From: Pochonia chlamydosporia 170 | Taxonomy: Eukaryota > Ascomycota > Sordariomycetes > Hypocreales > Clavicipitaceae | Direction of reading: 5' to 3' | DNA length: 64,000 nucleotides | Assembly (NCBI RefSeq): GCF_001653235.2 | Contig: NW_019154043.1 | Location: forward strand, 372,001 to 436,000 | In this document: piece after piece, positions 45,151 through 55,283 of the stretch | How positions within the stretch are numbered: the stretch's first letter is position 1 | Layout: each line of letters starts with the position of its first letter | Notes under the pieces: generated by a model | What the model was told of the DNA's origin: nothing | The model's input: the letters and a program-made list of their open reading frames with translations, nothing else | The model's database searches: none | Made by a program: the position numbers and the translations under genes

Positions 45151-47325
45151 CTAGATGATGCATATCAAGTGGCCGTCCTCCGTATACTCTTCACATGGAA
45201 ACCGGCTTTCCTCGTCACTGCGAGTAAGGACTTTTGCCTGCAAGTCCATACCCCACCCACGAGCAAGCCCTATGCGACGGAAAATCCCTCTCCCCCGATC
45301 GACGACTTCTAATAACAGGATGTATATGCTCCCCTCCTCGGTCCTCCGCACTCTGCCAGGCATGCAATACAGTGCTGCATTGGCGTTTTGCTCCTTAAAG
45401 CTATTGTGAAAAGAATCGAGCATGACTTGAAGCTGTGTTTCTTGCATTCCGTAGTCATCTAGAGCACTGAAATGCAAACCGTTGATGACTACGTTCCAAT
45501 TTTTGGTGTTACATGTATCTGGCAAACATGGCTTCACCAGCAGTATCTGTTTTAGCATCCCGCGTAAACGTAACCATCCACTCCGGATGAGGCCTGTATT
45601 GTCATCTGTTGAGTACTCTAGGCCTAGGGATTCCACTGTAATAAGAACATCAGCAGCCTGAATATCTGGCCGGCCAGCTGCAACGGCTCCAGTTGTTGAC
45701 GCCCATGACCAGCTTGGGGCACGATATGTCCCATGCCCCAATGGTGTACCTTCTGGGTACGGAGTCACATTCCAGAGCAGCTCGCATGCTAAATAGCGTC
45801 GCCACATGCCGGCGACATACTCATCCTGCAAAATTGGCCTCAGAACCTTTGCAATACCAGAAAGAGCGACGAGTTTATCATTCGGAAATGTAAGACTGCA
45901 TGCCGTATATTTTTCGACAATTGGAGGCCAGAGTAGGTGAGCTGCAACGTTGCTGCAGTTTACCGGAATATACCGAGCTGGGGAAAGGCTCTTGATGCGG
46001 GAATCAAGTGTGGAGATCTCGGGTGGTAAGCCATCTGGATAGACCTCGGCCGCGACTTTCGTTTGACATTCCCAGAGCAACTGGCGGACCCCGAAGTGCA
46101 ATATGCGACGAGACAGTAGTCGTTCCTGAAGAACCCAGGCCCTAGAATTGACCAGAGCGTGAGAGACTTCGCTTTCCCAAAACTTGAGGTGAGATATGAC
46201 GTACGGGGCAGGTTGACCATCAGTAGTGAGATACGTAACCTCTGGGCGAAGTGATTCTGGATTCCGGGCGCAGAACAAAGAATGATGAGCATCTGGCACA
46301 TCCACAGCAGAGATGTTGCAGGACGAGTTCGAATAGACTTCGCCCATCAGAGATGCTTCTTGTCGCCAATCAGCAAATCCATCCCCATTCTGGATGATAC
46401 ATAAAGAATCAATCCACAAATATGTAATACCCAAATTAAGAGCCACATACAACACGTCTTGGTACAACTGAGGCAAAATCGTTGAGGGAAGCCCAAGGAG
46501 TATGTTGTGGTAGTTTTCAGTTGTTAACTTTATACACTCAGCAGAGCCCCAGCAATGACTAAGAGTTAAATATGGTCCGTCAATAGCGGAATGCCTTGTC
46601 TCGATTAGGCGCCAATGTGGCCCTGCGCTATTAGAAGGCTGAATTTCGAGAAGACGAGTCGGATACCAGTCCTTTTCTGAAGGACGTTTGTTGCACAGTG
46701 GGTGATTTTCTTCACAGTCGGCGATCCAGCTCTTCGCAAGATCAAATAACTGGATAGATTTTGTGTTCTGTGAAAGAGGCTCGCTGATTCTTATCTTGCT
46801 GAAGGCTAAATCTCTATTAGATCAAAGATTTTCTGACTTGGACGAGCTCCCCCGCCTCGACAGCGGAGAGATATGGGGGCGACTCAGTATGGCCTTACTG
46901 TCTCGAGGCTGCAATACAAAGGTCGCGTCGCACCAACACGCCCTGCTAGGCATCATTTCGGAAGTAATCATTGCCTTCACATTGACAGCAAGCTTCAATT
47001 GGTACCATCCCAGATGGCCGTATGGTGGGCCATCGTCAACACCAAATGCCGTAATGAACGGCTCCGTAGAGTCCGCAAGCGTGCCGGGCGACTTAACGTC
47101 ACTCACATCTTCAAGGACAGGATCGGATTTGGCCAAGGCTGAAACCGTGTCGCGGTCTGTAGTCCGTAGGCTGGCCCATAATCGATTACAGATGTAACAT
47201 CCTAATGCAATAGCGTGCTTGAGGCTCCTGGAAGATCGGTGGTGGATTCTTAACTCTCCAATTGAGGTTGAGTGGACAACGAGAAGTTGGGGAGTAAAAA
47301 TTCTCTGGCAAGCCGTGCACAGCAT
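45151..47325 (-). CDS. HET-domain (heterokaryon incompatibility) protein
   Basis: Two exons on the minus strand, 47325-46899 and 46805-45151, give 693 residues. The intron is 93 nt (GTAAGG donor, CTAAT branch, TTTAG acceptor); because 93 is a multiple of three, an intronic TGA could be mistaken for a nonsense mutation. An N-terminal LCTACQRIF...GCYICNRLW cysteine pair region is typical. The HET domain proper starts YLTLSHCWGSAECIKLTTEN, continues LGITYLWIDSLCIIQ with DWRQEASLMGEVYSNSSCNISA and then SRAWVLQERLLSRRILHF, and a DKLVALSGIAKVL block follows. APSWSWAS is the usual later motif. HET proteins trigger regulated cell death upon non-self recognition. It lies beside an ankyrin ORF and an unrecognised gene with a hydrophobic segment. 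Confidence 0.88.
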
Positions 47326-48089
47326 GTGTATAACTGGTATACACTCTTAACCTGCGTATAAAGTCAAAATTTGGCGGGGAAGCAATCAATCACCTCAGCC
47401 TGAGAGTTCCAACACCATCGCAAAAGTGATCGGCGCTTGTTGTCTGAGAATATTGCGGCGGCCAGGCTCGCTATAAGTAACCACACAACTACTATGGCTG
47501 TCTGCCTTATTTCCTGTACTGCCTTGTGACAAGGTCCTGTGGAAGCGATGTAGGCAGTGCAGTCACCTACACCCTTACGGGCTAGAGGGGCTGGGGAAAT
47601 TAGGCTGCAACTTCTTTCAACTAGCCAATAACATACGACGAAGCGAAGTTGCAGTCAAATGATTGAGGCTTGATTGAGTTTGGTAAGTTATTCAGACCTT
47701 TAGGCAGCAGTAGGGTTCGGCCCTCCAGACAGGGCCTAGATGTCCATTGATCAAATTGGTCCCTACTTGCCACTTCGAGACGGCACGCTGCACAATAGTT
47801 TGACATCGAGTTAGATTAGTGAGGCTGTCGATAAGCAAAAGGTCTACAGTACACTGCCCGCAAAGCCACAGCGCTCACGCACGAGCAGCCTAGCCAGCTT
47901 TGCCAACAGCTCTTTAATCGGCAGAGCCTCATACATACCACTTGACAGATCAATGGTGGTGATTAACCTTGTCCACTTTTAGAGGAAACGTAAAAGCTCA
48001 ACTATATCATTGATTCGTTCGTCGTGCATCCCGCTGGAGCATTGCGATTTAGGATAGCTATCTAATAAGTTCATTGCGACATTTAGACA
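47326..48089. other. Intergenic, nothing recognised
   Basis: HET promoter side plus the 3' side of the ankyrin ORF. Only short ORFs. Confidence 0.45.
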
Positions 48090-48860
48090 TTAGGCATTCC
48101 TATCCTTGCTATCCTCGTCTGTCTGCCTGGTACCAGTGACTGCCTCTACATTGTCTAATAGGACTTGCACGATCTCGAGATGTCCTCGTTCAGAGGCTGC
48201 CTGGAGCGCATTGCCATATAGTCCACCTTGGACATGGACTTCAGCTCCCTTGTCAAGTATCATCCGCACAGCCTTGAGATGACCTCCTTCAGAAGCTGCC
48301 TGAAGAGCATTCCCATACCGTCCGCCTTGAGCATTGACGTCGGCTCCCTTGTGTAGCAGGATCTGCATAATTTCGAGATGTCCCCTCCGAGAAGCTGCTT
48401 GCAGAGCGTTGCCGTATCGCCCTCCTTGGGCTTTGACTTCCGCTCCCATGTCCAATAACATTTGCACAACCTCCACATGTCCTCCTATACAAGCTTCATG
48501 TAGGGCATTGCTCTGGTCTCCGCCGACCTGCGTGGGGTGTTGGCCCTGAACTGTCGAAGCCGCCAAAAGCGGTGGCCGTTCCCGCCAGATTCGGTGGGGA
48601 GAACAGCGTCTCCCGGATTCTGTCTGTATTCTGGGAGGCGCTGTTTCCCCTACCGAGTTAGGTGGCACCAGGTCTTTCCAGGCTGGAGGCGGGTGTTCCC
48701 GAACTTGCATCAAATGTGAAGCCGCTTCACCGTTAGTTACTCCTCTCGGACAACCGGGCCGCTCATTAGCTGCCCTCTCACTGCTTGGGCACTTACAGAA
48801 TCCAACGAAACAATGCCAACGCATAAATGCAGCTACAGCTGAAACAGATGAAGTGAGCAT
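48090..48860 (-). CDS. Ankyrin-repeat ORF fused to repeat-derived sequence
   Basis: A 256-codon ATG ORF. The C-terminal half (about residues 115-245) has four ankyrin repeats with the unit GGxYGNALQAASxxGHLE followed by hydrophobic residues and LLDKGAxV. This is the signature of the C-terminal arrays of fungal NACHT/ankyrin and related proteins. The N-terminal part runs through repeat copies B and C (48545-48680), so its residues there (for example GRRCSPHRIWRERPP) are likely repeat-derived, not original coding sequence. I read it as the truncated 3' end of a larger ankyrin gene whose front was replaced by repeat sequence. It may or may not be expressed. Confidence 0.6.
   Translation of the reverse strand: MLTSSVSAVAAFMRWHCFVGFCKCPSSERAANERPGCPRGVTNGEAASHLMQVREHPPPAWKDLVPPNSVGETAPPRIQTESGRRCSPHRIWRERPPLLAASTVQGQHPTQVGGDQSNALHEACIGGHVEVVQMLLDMGAEVKAQGGRYGNALQAASRRGHLEIMQILLHKGADVNAQGGRYGNALQAASEGGHLKAVRMILDKGAEVHVQGGLYGNALQAASERGHLEIVQVLLDNVEAVTGTRQTDEDSKDRNA
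48556..48620 (-). repeat. Terminal-motif copy C
   Basis: On the plus strand AAGCCGCCAAAAGCGG leads to CCCGCCAGATTCGGTGGGG and AGAACAGCGTCTCCCGGATTC. It is close to copy D at 63310-63376 in the same orientation and inverted relative to A and B. The CCGCCAAAAGCGG part can form a hairpin. Confidence 0.65.
48633..48671 (+). repeat. Terminal-motif copy B
   Basis: GGGAGGCGCTGTTTCCCC, then GGTGGCACC. It matches copy A in the same orientation and lies 18 bp from copy C, back to back. Confidence 0.65.
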
Positions 48861-49312
48861 GTTTCTTCAGTAATTCAAATCTTGGTAGCAGATGCAACTT
48901 ACCGACTTCTGGCCACAATTTTGGTAAACCTTCCGTCGTAGGTATGTTATGCTGTCCGGTGAAATAAGTGACACTACAACCGTTGTATTCCCTCTATGAT
49001 TGACAACACATCGCAGCAGTCAGCTTCCCGCAGGTTCAATGTTCTTTGTGAATCTCGACAAGCACTTCACATGATACAGCACCGTGCTCATGGGACCATT
49101 AAATGGGCTCTGCGGATATATCAAGGTAAGGGGTTACCAACCCGGCCAGCAATCCTGCTCAACAGCTCAATCCAGAAATTGTTTGTTCCACCATGGGTCG
49201 TTCCATCATCATCATTCATGACTTTACCACCCCGAGAATGCGCCAAGTTCGTTGATCCTTTTTGCTGCATTTTCGCACCTTTCTTTGCCACGATAGACGC
49301 AGCAATTGAGGC
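48861..49312. other. Intergenic between ankyrin ORF and unrecognised gene
   Basis: A plus-strand ORF (48996-49316) ends over the 3' end of the next gene and has no domain. Nothing else is recognised. Confidence 0.4.
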
Positions 49313-51070
49313 TTAGTCAACAATATCGCGACCGCGATCCGAGCCGTTGTCGGACTCCTCGTCACTAGAGTCGACTCTCAAAGCCGATGACAGCTCCTCC
49401 ACTTGGGTTCTCAGATACGATCTGATGTAGCGCAAGGCATCCCTGGGATCTGCCTCGTCGCCATTGGTACGTTCTGCCGTTTTTGAAACCTTATTGCACC
49501 GTTGACGCCTTCTTTGTGGTATTTGCAAGCGGCTAGCTATGAATCGGTTCCATCGATCAGTAATCTCTTTGCCATGTTGCTCTAGAAAGCTCCTTCTCAT
49601 GCCTCTGCTCGATCTGGACCTCTGTATCCACTGACGGAAAATGTAAACTTCTAAGAAGACTTTTCGAACAATTTTGACAAAAAGAGTCCCTTATGAATGC
49701 TGTGTTAGCTAGTGTTGATAGAGTCTGGTGCATATCGTACTACCTACTCTGGTGGAGCCGTGTCGCAATGTTCTTACAGTCCGACTGGGAAATGCCTTTG
49801 GCCAACGACACCGCTGCAACTACGACGCCTATGCCCAGTACTATGGGATTTGTAACAGTGGCTGCCGTGGGTAAGGCTCCTGTGCTAATAGTAGTGAGGA
49901 CTTGGGCAAAGGAAAGCTGTGTGATCGGTACGGTTGCCGTCCCCATACCCATCAAGGCAGTGGCGGCACCTCCCAAAATTCCAGCTGCGCTAGCAGCCAT
50001 GCCTTTGTTCGGATCATAATTCTGGCACATTTTAATGAAATACTCCAGTATAGTATCATTGCTCAGTGTGATCTGTATTACAGACACGGATACAGATGCG
50101 CAATCAAGTTTCGTCGTCTTTAACCAGTTGTCCACTGTTTCAACGTCTAAGCTCACTCTCAGATTCTCTTTATATTTTTAGCCTGAAGTGCAATACAAAT
50201 AAGATATTGGGAGGAATTCCTTTACCTGGAAGTAATATTGTGCTATCTGCCAAGGCTTTTATGGAGTTTTGCAGCTGCTCGTTGGCCTGACTCAATTCGT
50301 CTGTTGACACGCCTTTGGGCTAGAATGGATTAACCTTGCGACGTTTCTGACTACGTAAGTAAGACTCACTGTGCTGAGATCTTTTAAAGCTTTGAGAAAT
50401 GAAGTTCCTTCGTTCAATTTCGTCTTCTGAGGCTTCTCGAGTGGCGCGTCTATAGAGTCAAAGTTGCATGTTTGTATGCCCGTTAGTAGGCTATATATGA
50501 GAGCGAGGTAGCTTTAACAGACATTAGACGCGCAGGAACTAAGAAATGAAAGTCCTGAAACTACTTGCCAACTGGGGATATTGTTCAAACCTGGTGGGAT
50601 AATCTTTCCCAGGCAGTCTGATAATCCTCGAGAAGTTGCCGCAGCGAGTGAGAATCGGAATTGCAAGTCCACCTCTGGCTGAAGAGGAGAAATGCCGAGA
50701 ATATTCCTGGTTGTAAGTTTTTTAATAAAGTCTCTGTTATCGCGCCTGCAAAGGGCGTCGCAAAGCTGCCCGATAGCCAACTTCAGCGTCCTGTCGAGCT
50801 CGGAATTTTTCAGTCGGAGCTTTATCTATCTTACTGTGAGAAATCTAGCTATCATAAAGTAACTATAAGTGACCATACCTGTGCTACATGGCTCTCTGGT
50901 AGTCTTGCGTCCCGTACCCTCAGCTGCTTTGATGAGTGAGGAAGGGCCTTCAACCAGTTGTTCATGTGATCCTTGAACTCCTGAGAGTCATTATAGTCCT
51001 GTTTTAGGCCGCGTATTTGAAAATGATACGATTTTGATGTAGCACTTTCGAACATACGATCTGGACTCAT
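49313..51070 (-). CDS. Unrecognised six-exon gene, protein with a Gly/Ala-rich hydrophobic segment
   Basis: Exons 51070-50879, 50825-50565, 50426-50370, 50319-50226, 50167-49748 and 49689-49313 join in phase to 466 residues. Introns are 53-138 nt, several with CTAAC branch sites. I do not recognise the family. Visible: a charged helical N-terminal half (about 1-200) with QANEQLQNSIKALADS, then a Gly/Ala/Thr-rich hydrophobic stretch (about 257-323) containing MAASAAGILGGAATALMG and NPIVLGIGVVVAAVSLAKG. This could form a membrane hairpin of two helices. A strongly basic region follows (SRSSRGMRR, IPQRRRQRC), with an acidic end (SDEESDNGSDRG). The layout, helical bundle plus hydrophobic hairpin, recalls alpha-helical membrane-inserting proteins, but this is inference. 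It is the best-preserved unknown in the island, beside HET and ankyrin genes. Confidence 0.62.
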
Positions 51071-51660
51071 GGCTGTGCATTGAATTGTTGTACGTGTATA
51101 GTTTGTTGTGCTGTTCCAGAATGAGGAAAACGAGGACAAGGGGCCTAGGAAGTTAAGTAGGGCCAAGTTTTTTGCAGCGAAGGCTGTTCTGGGCCGAATC
51201 CAGCCGCATTTGCAATGCCGCAGCCGCCCTCCTCGTGTCGTCTTGGGTGATCAAGTGCGGCATCCAGATATCCTTCCGAGTTAGTGCGATGCAATTGTTA
51301 TAGGTTGATCATTTGGCTACTGCTTGCAGCCCACCATCTCATACGAATAAAAACACCACATAGGCTGCGGATTTTGGCTAATGTCGTACAAGACCCATGC
51401 ATCTGTTCAGCTTTGAGTTGATGCAACAGATGGTTGGTCAGGGATATGCATTTGTGACGACAACGCATCGGAGCTGGTCGTCATTCTGCGACCCTCACAG
51501 CCTCACTTCAACAGGCAGAACGGACACTTCCATGGGGTCCCTACTGCCGAATTCTTCGGCGTTTTACCAGCAATTTCCCTAGAATATGGCAGTAGGTTTC
51601 TTCCACCAGCTACGATGGTGAAAAATCTTGAAAACATGTTAAGCTGTGACCTTGAGCCGT
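51071..51660. other. Promoter side of the unrecognised gene
   Basis: No gene recognised; short ORFs only. Confidence 0.45.
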
Positions 51661-52012
51661 GACCTTAAGCCAAAGGCATGTGTTCCATGTCGGACTCGGA
51701 AAGTCAGTGTGGTAAGAAGGAACCTTGTGGAAATTGTTGCGAGTGGGAGATTAAGTGTGTTTTCCCGTCACCTATGCGAACTTGCAATCATGTGAGACGA
51801 AGGGCTACAGAAACAAGATGCACTATGAAGCCAAAGTTGGAGTCAGCATCGCGTATTCCACGTCGGGACCTAATTAACGATTTGATGTTCTTGAAGTAGA
51901 ATTTGGGAGAGCAAGCACTGCTGCCTGGCCAGCGGGATCAAATACTTGATTTCAGTCAGCAACTCGAAGATATTACGGAGACAATTACGAACAAAATGGG
52001 AGGGGCACAATA
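51661..52012 (+). pseudogene. Zn(II)2Cys6 transcription-factor relic
   Basis: One frame reads CGKKEPCGNC, CEWEIKC and VFPSP, the second half of a fungal binuclear zinc cluster (C-x6-C-x2-C...). The first half is decayed: where CxxC and a basic RK segment should be there is CSMSDSES. The frame continues through DLINDLMFLK to a TAG at 51897-51899, then further in frame as NLGEQALLPGQRDQILDFSQQ, a linker-like helix, to another TAG. TAG in place of CAG suggests C-to-T mutation. This is only the N-terminal piece; no regulatory domain follows. Confidence 0.6.
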
Positions 52013-52084
52013 GAGCAAGCTTTGGCAGGTGTGGACTACGCTGCAATTACTTAACCACGGCCTTGTGTCCTTTCTCAGCCGAGA

Positions 52085-52230
52085 ACCATAGTGGTGTCTA
52101 ACCATACTTATCCTTCGCCTTGACATTGGAGCCTTTCCGCAGCAGCTGATGGACAACCACTTCGTGCCCGTTGTTGTTCATAGCCTTAACGTACTCCACC
52201 ACCAAGTTAGCCACTTCTACCTAACAATAG
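52085..52230 (-). pseudogene. Ankyrin repeat fragment
   Basis: The minus strand reads KAMNNNGHEVVVHQLLRKGS and then NVKAKDKYG, one ankyrin unit, ending in TAG. No start or neighbouring units are seen. Confidence 0.45.
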
Positions 52231-52477
52231 CGTCCATGGGACATTTTTTTGCAATGCCTCAACGCCAACGAGTTTAGTTGCCTTCAAATAAGGCCAGAAT
52301 TAAGATAGCTAAATTAGCTATAAAACAAGGTTAGTTCCAATTAAATTAGGCCGCTACAGCTAGCTTTAATGTTAATAAAGATATGTTCTATAACTGCTGT
52401 AATAGAATATGTTCCCGACGTGATTGTGTCCCTAATGTAAAAACGCTATTAAGCATAGAAGAGAAAGTGATAATAGA

Positions 52478-52711
52478 CTATGTGTCAGGGAGGGTGTTCA
52501 AATAAGCAGAGTGAGGGACAAGGGGAGTAATCTTGTATTCGTAGCGAAATAGCAGATATCTGGCAGTCAGAATGGTGACGGTCTTAATCTCTAACCTTCC
52601 TTCAAACCCCAAAGATCTCTTCTCCCCTTCCTTTTATACTAGGAGCGGGGTAGCAGTGCGGCGTCTGCTACTCACAGTCAGCCCCTCTTTGGGATAGCTT
52701 CTGACACTATG
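52478..52711 (+). mobile_element. Solo LTR with 5-bp target-site duplication
   Basis: A 224-bp unit (52483-52706) starts TGTCAG and ends CTGACA, a perfect 6-bp inverted end pair of TG...CA type. It is flanked on both sides by CTATG (52478-52482 and 52707-52711), a 5-bp target duplication. No retrotransposon interior adjoins it, so it is a solo LTR left by recombination. A related, heavily C-to-T/G-to-A mutated copy is at 63100-63304. Confidence 0.82.
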
Positions 52712-53300
52712 CTATTATTATTAATATGAATAGGTTTTAACTTAATTATCATATATCGTAAGATACTACTAATAAGCTACTTAGCAAGTACAGTTAGCCT
52801 AAGGCTAGGAAAAATTAGTCATTAAGATTTAAATAATGCATTCTAGAGCTTAAAATACGTATTAATTAAGCTTATAACTACAAAAGAGTTCTAAATAAAG
52901 ACCTAGAGACTATCCGCGTATAGTTTTGCCTTGCGCAGAACATAAGAGCAAAATATAGCTTCCTTAATAAAGATACATATAGCTTTAATAAAGCTAGCTT
53001 TTAAATAGGCATTAATTAATAAAGTTAATAAGTAGATTAGCTAATATAATAGCAATAGTAGTAATTAATTAACTCACTAAGATAGATCTAGTGTAGATAT
53101 ACGTCCGCGATATTACAAAGTACAAAGGTAAGGTAGGCATAAGAAAAGATGGGAAAGGTTGATAGTTATAGGAGGCCACCAAGATTGCGGCCAATTAGAG
53201 CGCGGCTCCGCCCACCTATCTCGCTGCGCGGGTGCCTGGCTCACCCAGCCGCGCGATTCGCTGGAGCGAGGGAGCCAAATCCGCAAGTTCCTCGGGGTCG
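52712..53300. other. AT-rich RIP-like stretch
   Basis: Dense TTAATA/TAGCTA/TAATTA words up to about 53140, then a short GC-rich block (53170-53290) with inverted GC-rich segments. No gene recognised. Confidence 0.5.
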
Positions 53301-53535
53301 GAGCAAAGGATGGAGTACCCGCGGCTGCATAAGATGGCTATTAACGTACTTTTAATTGCGCCTATGTCGGATAAAGCTAAACGTGTCTTTTTAGGTACTT
53401 GGCGTACTGTGTCGTATAATCGTGCATGCCTCGGGACAGAAACTATTGAGATAACGGAGTGTCTTGGAAGCTGGAACAAGAACGACCTTATCCGGAAGGT
53501 ATATGTAGTTCAAGATAATGGCAATTCAGAATAAG
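53301..53535 (+). mobile_element. hAT transposase C-terminal relic
   Basis: The frame ending in TAA at 53532-53534 contains YPRLHKMAINVLLIAPMS, a block around FLGTWRTVSYNR, then LGTETIEITECLGSW. This is the hAT-family dimerisation domain (usual form YPRLxxMAxDxLSIPxMSAEPERxFSxAxxxxxxxRxxLxxxxIExxECLKSW). Conserved positions such as the usual SAEPER are altered (SDKAKR), so it is inactive. The rest of the transposase is missing. Confidence 0.75.
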
Positions 53536-54180
53536 AACAATAAAAACGACAGTGATGTTATCTTGTTCCTGTGCAGCTCTTTATGGAGTTCTTGCTCCTT
53601 AAATAATTCTCGCTCAAGACGAGTGGCACTTTCGGCACCGTAATACTCGATCCCAATTGATCTCAAAGTTGTCTGACATCTATCCATGACGAATCCAGTT
53701 GTGGGGAGAGCGGGGAGGGGTGGAATTAGCCAACGCAATTGTATTACTGAGAAACGATGATAACTGTCGCACCGCTAGCACAATGACGTCATGTCTTAGC
53801 ACTTACTGATAAGCTAGTCAATCAGTATCAGTAACAGAGTATATCAATCAATCAGTATTAGTACAGGCCTTATCAATTAGTACTGCTTGTTGAGAAGTCT
53901 GGCTGAGGTTCAAAGAACCGCCTTCACAAGCAGCACTGGTGTCAAAACCGACGGCCTCCATTTGCAGTAATCTAGCACTAGCTCTAACCAATGCCTTAGA
54001 TCTAACGATATGCAAGTCAGTGCAAGCGCGGTCTACTTCCTGTGTTGCAGACATAATACTGCCTTTTAAAGCCCATTAGCCTACGCTAGTAGATATGCCT
54101 ACATCGCTAGTGCTATTATTTTCTTAGCTGCCTGCATAAGCTAACCTTAGTTTCTCTGTATTAACTCCTTAATCTAAGGA
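53536..54180. other. Non-coding repeat remnants
   Basis: No intact gene is seen. CAGTAATACAATTGCG on the minus strand near 53750 looks like a hAT end; ATCAGTATCAGTA-type short repeats occur around 53820-53880. Confidence 0.35.
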
Positions 54181-54700
54181 GGTTTTACAGATACCTACGA
54201 ATAAGAAAGAGCTATTAGAGGCGCATCCCGCGCCCGTGCTTTCTCACGCAGAGCGATATAATTCCCTGCAGGCTATTTATGCATAATATATCTTAGCTAG
54301 AGATGCATAGTATAAAGAGCAGCCTATAGGCAGTATTAGAACTAACTAGCAATATTATAAAGCGGTAGGCCTGCCGTAAAGATATAATAAGCAGAGTTAT
54401 AAGTGGTGCCTAGACTATAAATAAATGTCTAAGCGCTATAGCACTATAATAGGGTTAAGGGAATAGACTAAAGAGAAAATAATAGCATATTTAGATTAGA
54501 GTAAAGCAGAAGACAAACGTGTTAAAGCTATTATAGCTAAAGAGCTATATTATAACCTATAGGCAAATAACAGAAGGGGAATAAAAGATGTCTAGAGAAG
54601 CGCAGAAAAAGATAGCAGAGAGCAGCAAGCATTACACTTAAAGGCTAGAAAAGTTATAGATTATATTATTGTAAAACCTTAGAGAAGATATTCTTTAAGA
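54181..54700 (+). mobile_element. Decayed transposon gene, plus-strand copy
   Basis: One frame with several TAG/TAA reads KKELLEAHPAPVLSHAERYN, SIRTNQQYYKAVGLPQRYNK (two stops, read here as Gln) and AYLDWSKAEDKRVKA. The same protein recurs on the minus strand at 57600-57950 (AYLDWSNKEDERVEA). Stops fall where Gln or Trp codons are expected, as after RIP. The arrangement resembles the HTH region of a CENP-B/pogo-like protein, but I cannot assign the family. Confidence 0.55.
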
Positions 54701-55283
54701 ATAAAATAAGGTTTTTCTTTTTGGATCTCCCAGTTTAATTACCCACACACTAAAGTATGCTGTGGACGCACTAATGGGAAATGCCCCTCTACGGTGCTTA
54801 GTTATTTTGGACGCCTGGGCGCTCGAGGATAAATGGGCGCCCGGGCGCCCATGTAGCAGCCGCCCTTTTGATGGTTTGGGCCAATATACATACCATTAAA
54901 TGCCGATAGTTCTGCCTATTTAGGAAAGAGATTCCACCAAACTGCAAGTTGAGTGTGTTTCGGAGTTCTTGGCGTTTGCACTGCGGACAGGGCCTGCACC
55001 TCAAGTAATAAGGTAGTAGCGAAGAATTTACGGTGTTTAGCTATACGAGTGGACGGAAGAAGGGGGAGCAGCTAGCAAAGCAGCTGCGGCTTTGGGATTT
55101 AAGAAAGGTCAGTGTGAGGGGAAACCTAAAGGCTACTATATACCAATTGCTGTTTTAGTCCAAAGTGTTTGCTGTCCTAGGTGTCTGTTGTCTGCAGTGG
55201 GGTGTCGTGCCAGCTGTAGCCTGGGGTAGAAGGTATATGCCGCGGTTGGCATAGCTACACGGTTGCTCTCGGCGCTAAATATA
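54700..55283. other. Repeat flank with GC-rich palindrome
   Basis: It contains GGGCGCCCGGGCGCCC at 54836-54851, a perfect 16-bp palindrome, within a segment whose inverted counterpart is at about 57420-57460. No gene. Confidence 0.5.

Noticed and set aside
46822..46824. In-frame TGA in the HET gene, first taken as a nonsense mutation
   Set aside because: A 93-nt intron with GTAAGG donor, CTAAT branch and TTTAG acceptor removes it and keeps phase.
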